This document shows, piece after piece, positions 18,001 through 26,534 of a stretch of DNA of 64,000 bases (position 1 is the stretch's first letter; the number at the start of each line of letters is the position of its first letter). This DNA is from Stutzerimonas stutzeri (GTDB lineage: Bacteria > Pseudomonadota > Gammaproteobacteria > Pseudomonadales > Pseudomonadaceae): positions 2,604,001-2,668,000 of the forward strand of contig NZ_CP139348.1 of assembly GCF_038561965.1 (NCBI RefSeq). The letters are read 5' to 3'. Position numbers and translations under genes: made by a program. Below the pieces are notes generated by a model. It worked only from the letters and a program-made list of their open reading frames with translations, did not search any database and was not told the origin of the DNA.

Positions 18001-18917
18001 TGCAATACGGGTACGGCACCAAAAGCTGGGGGGAAAAGGTCGATGGTCAGAACCTGTTCGCCGAACAGCTCAAAGGTGTTCAGGCGGCTGTCATGGCCCG
18101 GTCCAGCGAGCTGAATGGTGTGCTGTCTACGGATCATCCATTCGAGTTTCTCGGCGGGCTCTCTCTGGCGGTGCGTCATCTCGACGGTACTAGCCCGTCG
18201 CTCTATATCTCTGATCTGCGCAAAAGCGAACCGCGGACGACCGGCGCGGCGAGCTATCTCGCCCGCGAGCTGCGCAGCCGCTACCTGAACCCGCAATGGA
18301 TCACTGCCATGCAACAGGAGGGCTACGCCGGAACATTAGAGATACTCAACGTCGCCAACAATTTGTGGGGCTGGCAAGCAGCTGACAGAAGCATGGTTCG
18401 CGCCGATCAATGGCAGGCCTTGCATGACACCTTCGTCAAGGACCAGCGTGAGCTCGGTCTGAGCCAATGGTTCCAAGACAACAACCCCACCGCCCAGGCG
18501 CAGCTTATCGAGCGCATGGTCGAGGCCATCCGCAAAGGCTACTGGAACGCACCCGAGGAGACCCGCCGCGAGCTGACCGAGCGTTGGCAGGCCTTGACCC
18601 GCGACCACGGCGCTGACGCAGGCGAGCCGGCGACCCGTGAATTCATTGAACAGATGGCCATTGGGTACGGACTCGCGCTCAACGCGCCACAGCCTTCGCC
18701 GGACGCACCGACCTCTGACGCCACCATGCCAGGCGAGACCGTACGTGGGCAGGTGATGCAGGAGGTCGCCGAGCAACCGAGCGAAGCCCCCAGCCCATTG
18801 CGACTCGCCCTCGGCATTGCTGCCTTACTCATTTGCCTGCTGCTTGGCGCAGTGCGTCAGGCACTCGCCAACCGCCGTATCGCTACCACTCCTGACCGAA
18901 AGAACCCCATCCAATGA
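15009..18917 (+). CDS. Secreted, membrane-anchored CobN-like chelatase
   Basis: The 1302-residue protein belongs to the CobN/magnesium-chelatase H-subunit family, which inserts metals into tetrapyrroles. The signature HFGTHGTQEWLPGKDRG lies near residue 535-555, and other family blocks (LYDELRDLHVLIHEYQ, PYIQDNIGEAIQARRRGR) are present. Unlike the cytoplasmic cobalt chelatase, it starts with a signal peptide (residues 1-23, ending PAFAEP) and ends with one membrane helix (about 1258-1280) and a short basic tail. The body should therefore face the periplasm. Its stop overlaps the next ATG by four bases. No CobS/CobT ATPase is nearby; instead an ExbB-like channel follows. This matches the Zur-controlled PA1922-PA1925-type clusters known in P. 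aeruginosa. Confidence 0.88.
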   Translation: MRCLIQTSLVILALASLAEPAFAEPAQQRAPQVKVVTTDFVLQGKLDRLAGWAEESGVTLSSTRVPSAALGDQLAARANLLIMDTPRPADLATVQQALGDRLNTTNTPWIRIGGGAPASGNLPAAVARRLIGYYANGGEQNLRNLFVYFRAWHDGAEAESISAPTELASTGFHHPDAPAPFATPADYLSWGAERWPPEAPRVAFAIHRGALVDGQLRLIDELIRRSEARGQAPLAFWADDKDPHALGKILEPVDSEVLVNLQHMQNGAARQAEFLALGIPVLSTLTWREGDRAHWRASNSGVMPRTAATMLTVPESWGMTDPLVIAAIEDGEPTPIPEQVDALLGKIDSLSRLRRLAPFEKRLALMFWNHPDGEKNISASNLNVPRSLARLSIALQQSGHDVLPRDENELIETAQRLLGGYYRPETLDDLLADHLALTLPLEDYQRWLATLPERNRQALTERWGDPAAHWALRNIDGTPHFVIPAVRLGKLMLLPQPPRAGRPGEAYHDGKIPPDHLYLAAYQALREAFKADALIHFGTHGTQEWLPGKDRGLAAGDYPFLALGDLPVFYPYIQDNIGEAIQARRRGRAVIISHQTPPFAPAGLYDELRDLHVLIHEYQQLDQGAVRETTAERIRQFALQSRMLEDLGWSEERMLADPDGFLQVLHDHLHEIAEANVPLGLHTFGEAASPGHRLATVLQQLGPAFLQALKLPAEEPLAEDFTGLQASLPYRTLQRFLRDGEQPGSIDDPHLREQIERAMELDANLADTGEIEALLAGLAGGFVAPGPGGDPVRNPDVPSGRNLYAFEAEKLPTRAAYEAGGKALEQLLASYRDEHGGNTPQKLAFSLWSSEAMRHLGVLESQVLHALGVRPVWDVGGRVRSLEIIPLAELDRPRIDVVVQVTSVYRDQFDGFMRLLADVVEQLAALDEPGNVLASNSSALAQRLRDQGVEANRAEQLAQLRLFGNEPGDYGTGVSQLTLDSTRCEDEAQLAEQFLSRLQYGYGTKSWGEKVDGQNLFAEQLKGVQAAVMARSSELNGVLSTDHPFEFLGGLSLAVRHLDGTSPSLYISDLRKSEPRTTGAASYLARELRSRYLNPQWITAMQQEGYAGTLEILNVANNLWGWQAADRSMVRADQWQALHDTFVKDQRELGLSQWFQDNNPTAQAQLIERMVEAIRKGYWNAPEETRRELTERWQALTRDHGADAGEPATREFIEQMAIGYGLALNAPQPSPDAPTSDATMPGETVRGQVMQEVAEQPSEAPSPLRLALGIAALLICLLLGAVRQALANRRIATTPDRKNPIQ

Positions 18918-19390
18918 ACGCACTTGAAACCAGTCTCTACGAACTCACCCGCATCTTTCTGGTGCCCGTTTTGCTGCTAATCCTCGCTGCGCTGGTTTAC
19001 GCCTTTCTTGCACTGGGCAGCTTTGCCATGGAGGCTTGGCAACGCCGCAGCGGCCGCTACCGCTCGGTACTTGCTGCTCATCAGGCGATCCATGGCGGCA
19101 CCAGTGATGATCTGGAGCTGTGGATCATGCAGCGCCTCGAATGGTTGCGCGTGACCTCGCGCAGCGCGCCAATGCTCGGCCTTGTCGCCACCATGATCCC
19201 TATGGGACCTGCCCTGCTCGCCCTCACCGAGAGCGACGCCAAAGGCATCGGCGAGAACCTGGTGGTCGCCTTTTCGGCCGTGATTCTTGCGCTCGTCGCC
19301 TCCAGCATCGCCTTCTACGTGCTTACCGTGCGGCGGCGCTGGCTACTGCAGGAGTTGCGCGCCATCGAACGTGCCGTGGAGCTGCATTGA
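18914..19390 (+). CDS. MotA/TolQ/ExbB-type proton channel protein
   Basis: The 158-residue membrane protein has about three hydrophobic helices (roughly 13-38, 80-100 and 115-140). The second and third are in the conserved pattern SAPMLGLVATMIPMGPALLAL and AFSAVILALVASSIAFYVLTV typical of MotA/TolQ/ExbB channels. Such proteins couple proton flow to work in the periplasm or outer membrane. It starts within the CobN-like stop codon (ATGA overlap) and its own stop overlaps the next ATG by one base, so the three are made together. It is shorter than TonB-system ExbB (about 240). Confidence 0.85.
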   Translation: MNALETSLYELTRIFLVPVLLLILAALVYAFLALGSFAMEAWQRRSGRYRSVLAAHQAIHGGTSDDLELWIMQRLEWLRVTSRSAPMLGLVATMIPMGPALLALTESDAKGIGENLVVAFSAVILALVASSIAFYVLTVRRRWLLQELRAIERAVELH

Positions 19391-19713
19391 TGCGCTTTCT
19401 CGACCATGACGACGACGATGATCCGCTACTTTCCGTGGTCAACCTGATCGATCTGTTCCTGGTAGTGATCGGCATCCTGCTTATCGTCATAGTGCAAAAC
19501 CCGCTCAATCCGTTCAGCCAGGACAAGGTCGTGGTCATCGAGAACCCCGGCGAAACAAACATGCGCATGCTGATCAAGGAAGGCCAGGAACTGACTCAAT
19601 ATGAATCCAGCGGGGAAATCGGCGAAGGCCAGGGAGCGAAAGCCGGCATCACCTACCGCCTGAACGACGGAAGAATGATCTACGTACCCGAGGCAGCGAA
19701 CCGCACGCCCTGA
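19390..19713 (+). CDS. DUF2149 protein, ExbD-like in topology
   Basis: The 107-residue protein has an acidic N-terminus (LDHDDDDDPLLSVVNLID), one membrane helix at about residues 18-37 (LFLVVIGILLIVIV) and a periplasmic tail with TYRLNDGRMIYVPE. It matches the DUF2149 family, which accompanies CobN-like and MotA/ExbB-like genes. The layout of a short cytoplasmic start, one helix and a periplasmic domain is that of ExbD/TolR, and an Asp (NLID) precedes the helix. It probably forms the second half of the proton channel; this is inference. Last gene of the Zur operon; the next genes converge on it. Confidence 0.82.
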   Translation: MRFLDHDDDDDPLLSVVNLIDLFLVVIGILLIVIVQNPLNPFSQDKVVVIENPGETNMRMLIKEGQELTQYESSGEIGEGQGAKAGITYRLNDGRMIYVPEAANRTP

Positions 19714-19929
19714 TGCATCTCTGACGAGCTAATCGCCTCGCTGCCAGCTAACGCTGGGGGCCCACCAATCCAACGGACTCAACCGAGCAGAGCTGGTGTG
19801 CCAATTGGATCTGCCGGTTCCTGCGACGGCAATTCAACTGCAACCCGCGGGGTGGCCGGCCTGTTGCCCCCGCGTGTCGCCAGAACACACCATCCTCGTC
19901 ACTCCATCAGCAGCAGCTCATGTGTGCAT

Positions 19930-21885
19930 TCAGATCCGCAGTGCCACGCCAAGACGCAGCTCGCGGCCGGGCTCGTAACTGCCGCGCACACCTTCGTAAT
20001 CCGGGATGTGCTCGAAATCCTCGTTGCTGGCGTGGTCCAGATACTGCTTGTCGAAAATATTCTTCAATGTCAGGTTCAACACCAGCCGATCATTGGGTAG
20101 CGCTGACCACTGGGCGTAGAGGTCGTGTACGCCGTAGCCGGGTTTGTCTAGCTTGCCGACGCCAGTGCGTAGCGAATCCACAGCGGTGACGAAGCGGCCC
20201 TGCCAGCCGAAACTCAGCGCATCATTGGCACGGTAGTCGGCAAAGCCTATCCACGTATCGCCAAGCGTCGTGCCCAAGCCGTTGTGCTCGTATACGTTCA
20301 GATCATCGCCATCGAGCTCGATGTCGTTATGGTGGTAGCTCAGTCCAATGCTCAGTTGCTGCCAGTGATATGCGCTTTGCAACAAGACGCCCTGGCTTCT
20401 GAGCGTGCCGCCGTTCACGTAGAGATTGGGTCGCCCGCTGGGGTCATAGATCACGTCGCGGATACGGGTGTCGTAGAGCTTGCCCGACAGCTCCAGACCG
20501 CCCTCGCGGAACTCGATCCCCACCTCATTGGTGCGTGCTTTTTCTGCATCGAGGTCAGGGTCGTTACCCGCGGCATCGAGCTTGAATGCGTCGCGTACCT
20601 GCACGCCACGCAGCGCCTGGGCATGACCGGCAAGCAGCGCAAGTTGTGGCGTCAGTTGATAACGAAGATTCACGTTCGGACTGAAGCCGGCGTCCGAGAA
20701 ATCCTGCCCGTCACGATCATCGAGACGGTAGCGATCATAGCGAACACCCATGCCGAGCAGCAGTTTGTCCGTGACCTGATAACTATTCTGGAGGTAGAAG
20801 CCGAGTACGCTGCCCTCCTCCTCATCCAGTTTGCGGTCGCCAGCAGGGCCAAGGCTGGTTTTGTCATCGCGATAATCGACACCATAAGTCAGGCGATGAG
20901 CACCAAACTCACTCGTATTGCGTACGTCCACTCCGGCGCTTGTTGTGTCACCGATGTACAGTCCCCAGCGTCCGTCCTGCTGCAACTCGGTGGAGGTGTG
21001 ATAGGTCGTAACCTCAAGGTCGAGTAGCTCGTCGCTCAGCGGATTCCAGCCGTAGTTCAAGGTCCAGGTTTCGCGCTCCGTTTCCAGCGGAAATAACGGA
21101 TTGAACCCACTCGGGATCCACTGCGGCCGCTGGCTGCGTTCGCCTTCGTCGGTGCGTTTTTCGTAGGACAACCGCAGCGTCTGCTCATCGCTCAGGCGCC
21201 CGACCAGTTTGGCGAAACCCAGTTGCTGCCGCGCTCCGGTGCCGAGAACATCGCGCCCCTTGCCATCCTCATAGTCGTTTTGATCCTGGTAGGTGGCCAC
21301 CGCCAATGCCGACCAGTCGTCGTTGAGCCGACCAAACAAGCTCGTACTGGTCTTGTAGCCCTCTGCGTTGCTGAAATAGCCACCTTTTACCAGCGCACCA
21401 GCCCGCTCGCCCTCACGTAATAGGTCGTCCGGGTCCTTGGTGACGAAGCGAATCGAGCCACCCAAAGCCCCGGGGCCCGACGTCGCATCGCCCGTACCGG
21501 CCCGCACTTCGGCACGCTTGAGCAGTTCCGGCTCGATGCCAATACGGCCTGTATGGTGGAAGGTCTGCCCAGGCTGGCTGGCACCGTCGATGGTGATGTT
21601 GAGCAAGGTATCCTCGAAGCCACGCAGATAGAGCTTTTGAGCCACACCGGGGCCGCCGCCAACGGAGACCTCCGGACTGGACTCGAACACGTCCTGCAGG
21701 TCGGCCGCCTGGTAATGCTGAAGCTGCTCGGATTCGACGCTGTCGTCTTGCACGTGGCGCGCCGTTACCTCGGTGCCGCTCAACTCCAAAGGTTCGGATG
21801 GTTGAGCCTGGCAAGGCACGGTAGTCAGAAGCGCGGCGAACGACAGTGACCCGAGTAGCGCGCGCGGACATGGACAATGTTGCAT
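19930..21885 (-). CDS. TonB-dependent outer membrane receptor, probably for an iron chelate
   Basis: The 651-residue protein has a signal peptide (to about PCQAQ), a TonB box-like LELSGTEVTARHVQ, and a plug with VGGGPGVAQKLYLRGFEDTLLNITIDGASQ and GPGALGGSIRFVTKD. The beta-barrel ends ELRLGVALRI. A C-terminal NIFDKQYLDHASNEDF motif is common in siderophore and haem receptors. It lies 85 bases downstream of a sensor kinase gene on the same strand. The tight link to a PirRS/PfeRS-like two-component system with a Fur box suggests ligand-induced iron uptake. No haem-ligand His motif specific enough to name the substrate is seen. Confidence 0.85.
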   Translation of the reverse strand: MQHCPCPRALLGSLSFAALLTTVPCQAQPSEPLELSGTEVTARHVQDDSVESEQLQHYQAADLQDVFESSPEVSVGGGPGVAQKLYLRGFEDTLLNITIDGASQPGQTFHHTGRIGIEPELLKRAEVRAGTGDATSGPGALGGSIRFVTKDPDDLLREGERAGALVKGGYFSNAEGYKTSTSLFGRLNDDWSALAVATYQDQNDYEDGKGRDVLGTGARQQLGFAKLVGRLSDEQTLRLSYEKRTDEGERSQRPQWIPSGFNPLFPLETERETWTLNYGWNPLSDELLDLEVTTYHTSTELQQDGRWGLYIGDTTSAGVDVRNTSEFGAHRLTYGVDYRDDKTSLGPAGDRKLDEEEGSVLGFYLQNSYQVTDKLLLGMGVRYDRYRLDDRDGQDFSDAGFSPNVNLRYQLTPQLALLAGHAQALRGVQVRDAFKLDAAGNDPDLDAEKARTNEVGIEFREGGLELSGKLYDTRIRDVIYDPSGRPNLYVNGGTLRSQGVLLQSAYHWQQLSIGLSYHHNDIELDGDDLNVYEHNGLGTTLGDTWIGFADYRANDALSFGWQGRFVTAVDSLRTGVGKLDKPGYGVHDLYAQWSALPNDRLVLNLTLKNIFDKQYLDHASNEDFEHIPDYEGVRGSYEPGRELRLGVALRI

Positions 21886-21970
21886 GAAAGACCTCGAGGC
21901 AAGAATGCGAACGTTTCGTATTCATCATTCTCGCCGGAGGGTTGCTGCAGCAGAATCACTTTTACAACTG

Positions 21971-23311
21971 TTACGCAGTGCTCCCTTCGTGAGGCAGCCA
22001 GATCCCCATACACAAGCCACCTTGCTCGTCATTGCGCGCCGCCAGTCTCCCGCCGATCGCACGCACTTGACGCTGCGCCAGCGCCAGCCCCAAGCCATAA
22101 CCGACTCTATCTTCACTCAGCCGCTCGAACGGCAGGAAGATACGCTCGAGCCACTGCTCCGGCACCCCAGGGCCCTGGTCGATGATCTCAAGGCAATAGG
22201 CCTGGGGGGCGGTTTGCAGATGAATGCGTACTCGTCCTCCAGGCGGCGTGTGGTCGAGGGCGTTGCGCACTATATTCTCGATCGCCTGACCAAGCGCACG
22301 GTGGCAGCTGCCAACCAGCTCGGCCTCCGTAGGAAGCTGCGTGTCGATATGGCGATCCGGGAATTCGAAACGGGCATCATCAAGAATGCTATCCAGCAGA
22401 TCGATCAGATCCAGCGTCTCGTCACGCAACCTGGGGCGCTCCGTTTCGAGCCAGCTCAGCGTTAGCGAATCCTCGACCAGACATCGCATCGCAGCGCAGT
22501 CCTGGCGTATACGCGGCAACAGGGTAGCGGAGTCCGCGCCCTGCTCGGCAAGCCCCACCGCCATTTCGATACGAGCCAGTGGCGTACGCAACTCGTGAGA
22601 CATCTCGGCGAGGCGCTGACGCTGATCGATGATCAACCCTCCAATTCGCTCAGCCATCGCATCGAAGGTTTCGGCCAACCCCGCCAGTTCATCGCGACGC
22701 GAGCCCAACAGCGCACCGGCCCGCGCTTCATAGTCTCCTTCGCTGAATCGACGGGTTGCTTGTTCCAGGCGGTTCAGCGGCTGCATCAGATGGCGATAGA
22801 GCAACAGGCAGCCGATCACCAGCAACACCAGCGGCAACACCAGCTCCAGGAGCAGGCGTGCGGGATACCAGTAATGTCCGGGGCGCATGCGTTGCGGCAA
22901 CTGGATCAGAAATCGCCGCTGCCCATCGGCGAACGGTACGTCCATGATCGGGTTGTCCTGGAAATAAAGGTGGATCTTCCACGACGGGTCTCGACCCAGA
23001 CTGAATTCGCTGAGAAACCGCTCGGACAACTCACTGCCAGCCAGCGCCTGCAGGTGCGGCTCGACGATCGCTGCCCAGGTTTGCTCCTGCAGTTGCACGG
23101 AACGCAGCCAATCCTGCAGCGCCTTAGCATCCCCCTCCCGGTAGAGCGCCTCGGCTTGTTGCGCGTACTGGCGCAGCGTGTGCTGATGCTCGGCGTCAAT
23201 GAAACTCATCTGCTCTTCGGCCTGACCGCTGAGCCGCGCGATGACCCAAAACAGCGCTACGCTGCCCAGCGCAACCCCTACGCACAGCTTCCAGAATAAG
23301 CGCCGGTTCAT
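21971..23311 (-). CDS. Sensor histidine kinase of an iron-type two-component system
   Basis: The 446-residue protein has two membrane helices (about 8-26 and 150-170) flanking a periplasmic sensor region, then a HAMP domain. The kinase core has the phospho-acceptor His in EMSHELRTPLARIEMA, N-box ENIVRNALDHTP, G1 DQGPGVPE and G2 GYGLGLALAQ. The periplasmic part with QMSFIDAEHQHTL resembles PirS/PfeS-type siderophore sensors. That match is from memory, so moderate. Its start overlaps the response regulator stop by four bases. It likely senses a periplasmic ferric chelate and controls the downstream TonB receptor. Confidence 0.88.
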   Translation of the reverse strand: MNRRLFWKLCVGVALGSVALFWVIARLSGQAEEQMSFIDAEHQHTLRQYAQQAEALYREGDAKALQDWLRSVQLQEQTWAAIVEPHLQALAGSELSERFLSEFSLGRDPSWKIHLYFQDNPIMDVPFADGQRRFLIQLPQRMRPGHYWYPARLLLELVLPLVLLVIGCLLLYRHLMQPLNRLEQATRRFSEGDYEARAGALLGSRRDELAGLAETFDAMAERIGGLIIDQRQRLAEMSHELRTPLARIEMAVGLAEQGADSATLLPRIRQDCAAMRCLVEDSLTLSWLETERPRLRDETLDLIDLLDSILDDARFEFPDRHIDTQLPTEAELVGSCHRALGQAIENIVRNALDHTPPGGRVRIHLQTAPQAYCLEIIDQGPGVPEQWLERIFLPFERLSEDRVGYGLGLALAQRQVRAIGGRLAARNDEQGGLCMGIWLPHEGSTA

Positions 23312-24003
23312 TGGAAGCTGTAACCGCGGCCGTGAAGCGTCTGTAAACGATCGGCAGCAAGCCCGGCCTCGCCCAACCGGCGCCGAATGCGACTGACATG
23401 CATGTCGAGGCTGCGGTCGTAGCCGCTGTACTCACGCTCCAGAACCACTCGATAGAGGTAAGGTTTACTGAGAACTTCTCCGCGCTGGAGCACAAATTGC
23501 CAGAGCAGCCGGAACTGCAGCGGCGTCAACGCCAGATCATGCTCGCCAACTTGGGCCCGTAAGCTGTGACGATCAAGAATCAGCGAATCAACCTGCAAGG
23601 ACGACGGCGGCGCCATACGATGGTCTGCGCTGCGAGTACGCCGCAAGATTGCATCGATGCGCAGCTGCAGCTCGGTCAGGTTGAAAGGCTTGGCCAGATA
23701 GTCGTCCGCGCCATGTCGCAATCCGCGAATACGCTCTTCCTCCGCGCCGCACGCTGTCAGCATGATCACTGGCGTTTGCTGCTGTTCACGCAGCCGACGC
23801 AACACTGAAAGTCCATTCATGTCTGGCAACATGACATCCAGCAGCACCAGATCCGGCGCGCTGGCTAATGCCATTGCCAGTCCGCTTTCACCCAACAGGC
23901 TGGATCGCACTGCATATCCTTGCAGTCTCAGTAGCTCAGCCAGCTGGGCGTTCAGGACCTGATCGTCCTCGATGACCAGCACATCCGCCAGGTACCCGCC
24001 CAT
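23308..24003 (-). CDS. OmpR-family response regulator partner of the sensor kinase
   Basis: The 231-residue protein has a receiver domain with the phospho-acceptor Asp in LVLLDVMLPDMNG, acidic pocket VIEDDQ and Lys in LAKPFNLTEL. An OmpR/PhoB winged-helix DNA-binding domain follows, with LTPLQFRLLWQFVLQRGEVLSK and RRRLGEAGLAADRLQTLHGRGYSF. ATG 24003 has AAGGAG five bases upstream and is preferred over the GTG at 24009. A good Fur-like box lies 39 bases upstream. Likely activates the TonB receptor gene downstream and itself when the ligand is sensed. Confidence 0.9.
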   Translation of the reverse strand: MGGYLADVLVIEDDQVLNAQLAELLRLQGYAVRSSLLGESGLAMALASAPDLVLLDVMLPDMNGLSVLRRLREQQQTPVIMLTACGAEEERIRGLRHGADDYLAKPFNLTELQLRIDAILRRTRSADHRMAPPSSLQVDSLILDRHSLRAQVGEHDLALTPLQFRLLWQFVLQRGEVLSKPYLYRVVLEREYSGYDRSLDMHVSRIRRRLGEAGLAADRLQTLHGRGYSFQ

Positions 24004-24041
24004 CGCCACTCCTTGTCAGGTAGATGCACCCGTCACTTGTA

Positions 24042-24060
24042 GATAATAATTCTCATCCAG
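24042..24060 (-). promoter_or_regulatory. Fur-like box upstream of the two-component operon
   Basis: On the minus strand CTGGATGAGAATTATTATC matches the Fur consensus GATAATGATAATCATTATC best in its TGAGAATTATTATC part. It lies 38-57 bases before the response regulator start, so Fe-Fur would block the promoter when iron is ample. A weaker half-match (GAGAATGATG, about 21924-21933) precedes the receptor gene. Confidence 0.65.
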
Positions 24061-24248
24061 TTTAAGCGAACAGGAGCGGCCAGTGGAAAGGGATGCAGGC
24101 CGCCGATAGCCAGAACTCACTTATGTAAAGAACCACGCTCAGCCACAGCCACAGCCGCTTCCCGTACTGTGCCGCTGGTCGATATCTGGAAATCAATCGG
24201 CGCCTTCTGCGAGACTCAACAACGTCGACGTTTTGCCAGCGGACGCCT

Positions 24249-26534
24249 ATGCATACCACCTACAACATCGCACTGGTCAGCCTTTCCATCCTGATCGCCA
24301 TCGCTGGATCTTTCACCGCCCTCGACCTCGCCAGCCGCAACCGGGTCGCCCATAGCTGGGCACGGCATGCGTGGCTAGCCGCCGCAGCCGCTTGCATGGG
24401 CGGCAGCATATGGTCGATGCACTTCATCGGCATGCTCGCCTTCGGGATGCCTGGGATGGAGATTCAGTACGACGTCGGCTTGACGGTCTGGTCCTTTGTC
24501 CTGCCGATGGTGGTAACGGCCATCAGCTTCTTTGCTGTCGGCGCCAAGGGTTCGAACGGCGCAACCCTGGGCGTAGGCGGCCTGTTCATGGGCCTCGGTA
24601 TTGGCGCGATGCACTACATGGGTATGGCCGCCATGACCCTTCACGCCGAGTTGAGCTATGACTGGACCTGGGTCGCCATTTCCTTTGCTATCGCGATCGG
24701 TGCCTCCACGGTTGCCCTGTGGTTGTCTGCCAAGGGCACCCGACCGCTGTTGCAGGGCGTATCGGCAGTGGCGATGGGCTTCGCCATTGCTGGCATGCAT
24801 TACGCCGCGATGATCGGCGCACACTTCACGCCCTTGGACCTTGAGATGCCAGTGACGACCGGTGGCGGTCTGGATCTTGTGACCCTCGCTTCGGCCGTCT
24901 CGGGCTCGACCTTCGTTGTTCTGTTCTTTGGCCTGGCCGCCTCGATGCACGACAGGCGTCGCGCGATCCTCAGCGAACGTGAGGCATCGGCACTGCGCCT
25001 GAGCGAGGAGCGTTTCAGGGAGCTCTATAGCAAGACACCCTTGCCCTTGCATTCCCTGGACCACGACGGCCGCCTGGAGTCGGTGAGCGACGCCTGGCTG
25101 GCTCTTGTCGGGTATCGCCGGGAGGATGTGATTGGACGGCAGCTAATCAGCTTCATGACTGAAGCATCGGCCCGGCAGATGATCGAGCAGGATTGGTCAA
25201 CGCTGCTCGAAACGGGCGAATGCCTGAATGCCGAGTACCGGCTCGTCGCCAGGGCCGGTGTTTTCGTGGATGTACTCGCCTCGACCCGCATCGAAATGAC
25301 CTCCGGAGGCTCGCTCATTCTCGGCGGCCTGGTGAACGTTACCGAGCGCCGTCGGGCGGAGGCTGCGCTGCGCCAGGCGCAGAAGATGGAGGCCATAGGC
25401 AAGCTGACCGGGGGCATCGCACATGATTTCAACAACCTGCTGGCTGTGGTGGGCGGCAACCTGGAGCTGCTGCGCAAACGGGTTCCGAGCGGTGAGACGC
25501 GTGTCGATAGCCTGATAGCGAACGCCCTGCAGGCCACCCAACGAGGCGCAGGCCTGGTTCAGCGGTTGCTTACCTTCGCCCGAAAGCAGGAATTGCGCCC
25601 CAGTTCGGTCCTCCTTCCTGACCTGGTAATGGGCGTGCGCGAATTGCTGCAGCGTTCGGTGGAGGCGAATATCACGGTAGGCATGCGTTTCCCTCTGAAC
25701 CTGCCGCCCGCCTTCGTCGACGCCAACCAACTGGAAATGGTGTTGATCAATCTCGTGGTCAACGCACGTGATGCGATGCCCAATGGCGGCACCATCTGCA
25801 TCGAAGGTCAGAGCCGACAGTCTGCCGCGCACGACGGCCATACCCAGCGCGACTATGTCGTACTTACCGTGCGCGACAACGGCTGCGGCATGCCAGCGGA
25901 AATCCTGTCGCGTGCCACGGAACCGTTCTTTACCACCAAGGGCCCGGGCAAAGGAACCGGACTGGGCCTTTCCATGGCCCACGGCCTGGCCGAGCAGTCG
26001 GGTGGGCGCTTGGAAATCCAGAGCAGTCCAGGCAACGGAACCACCGTCGAGCTATGGCTGCCGCAAGCTGCGGCGCAGCAAACCAAGCATGACGACCCAG
26101 TGGTTGAGATCCCCGACACGCTGATGCCCCACGCAATGTCGAGGGTTTCGCTGGCAGTGCTCGTGGTGGATGACGATCCGCTCGTTCTGGCCAACACTTC
26201 AGCGCTACTGGAGGATCTCGGCTATCGCGTCACGGCGGTAGACAACGGCGAGGCGGCGCTCAGCCTCCTGCGTCGACAGGGCAATTTCGACATTCTGGTG
26301 ACTGACCACATGATGCCGGGGATGACTGGCGCCCAGCTGGCTGAAACGATCCAGACGGAGCGTCCAGGGCTGCCGGTTCTTCTGGTAAGCGGCTATGCAG
26401 ACCTCGCCGAAGGTAACCGCCGGCTCCACACACTGGCCAAGCCCTTTACGCAAACCTCATTAGTTCACGCCATGAACCAGGCCATGGATCGGCCCAATAC
26501 GGGCGTGGTGGTGGAGCTTTATCCATCGCATTAA
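24249..26534 (+). CDS. Hybrid sensor histidine kinase with MHYT membrane sensor
   Basis: The 761-residue protein begins with an MHYT domain of seven membrane helices (residues about 1-235). It is marked by repeats MHFIGM, MHYMGM and MHYAAM, proposed to bind copper and sense a diatomic gas. A PAS domain follows (RFRELYSKTPLPLHSLDHDG). The kinase core carries phospho-His in GGIAHDFNNLLAVVGG, NLVVNARDAMPNGG, DNGCGMP and GKGTGLGLSMAHG. A C-terminal receiver has the Asp in DILVTDHMMPGM. No separate response regulator with an output domain is adjacent. Its place in the denitrification-bearing segment makes NO or oxygen sensing attractive, but that is inference. Confidence 0.92.
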   Translation: MHTTYNIALVSLSILIAIAGSFTALDLASRNRVAHSWARHAWLAAAAACMGGSIWSMHFIGMLAFGMPGMEIQYDVGLTVWSFVLPMVVTAISFFAVGAKGSNGATLGVGGLFMGLGIGAMHYMGMAAMTLHAELSYDWTWVAISFAIAIGASTVALWLSAKGTRPLLQGVSAVAMGFAIAGMHYAAMIGAHFTPLDLEMPVTTGGGLDLVTLASAVSGSTFVVLFFGLAASMHDRRRAILSEREASALRLSEERFRELYSKTPLPLHSLDHDGRLESVSDAWLALVGYRREDVIGRQLISFMTEASARQMIEQDWSTLLETGECLNAEYRLVARAGVFVDVLASTRIEMTSGGSLILGGLVNVTERRRAEAALRQAQKMEAIGKLTGGIAHDFNNLLAVVGGNLELLRKRVPSGETRVDSLIANALQATQRGAGLVQRLLTFARKQELRPSSVLLPDLVMGVRELLQRSVEANITVGMRFPLNLPPAFVDANQLEMVLINLVVNARDAMPNGGTICIEGQSRQSAAHDGHTQRDYVVLTVRDNGCGMPAEILSRATEPFFTTKGPGKGTGLGLSMAHGLAEQSGGRLEIQSSPGNGTTVELWLPQAAAQQTKHDDPVVEIPDTLMPHAMSRVSLAVLVVDDDPLVLANTSALLEDLGYRVTAVDNGEAALSLLRRQGNFDILVTDHMMPGMTGAQLAETIQTERPGLPVLLVSGYADLAEGNRRLHTLAKPFTQTSLVHAMNQAMDRPNTGVVVELYPSH

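Noticed and set aside
24062..24259. 65-residue minus-strand frame with a hydrophobic stretch
   Set aside because: No good ribosome binding site; it overlaps the start of the MHYT kinase gene and resembles no family I know.
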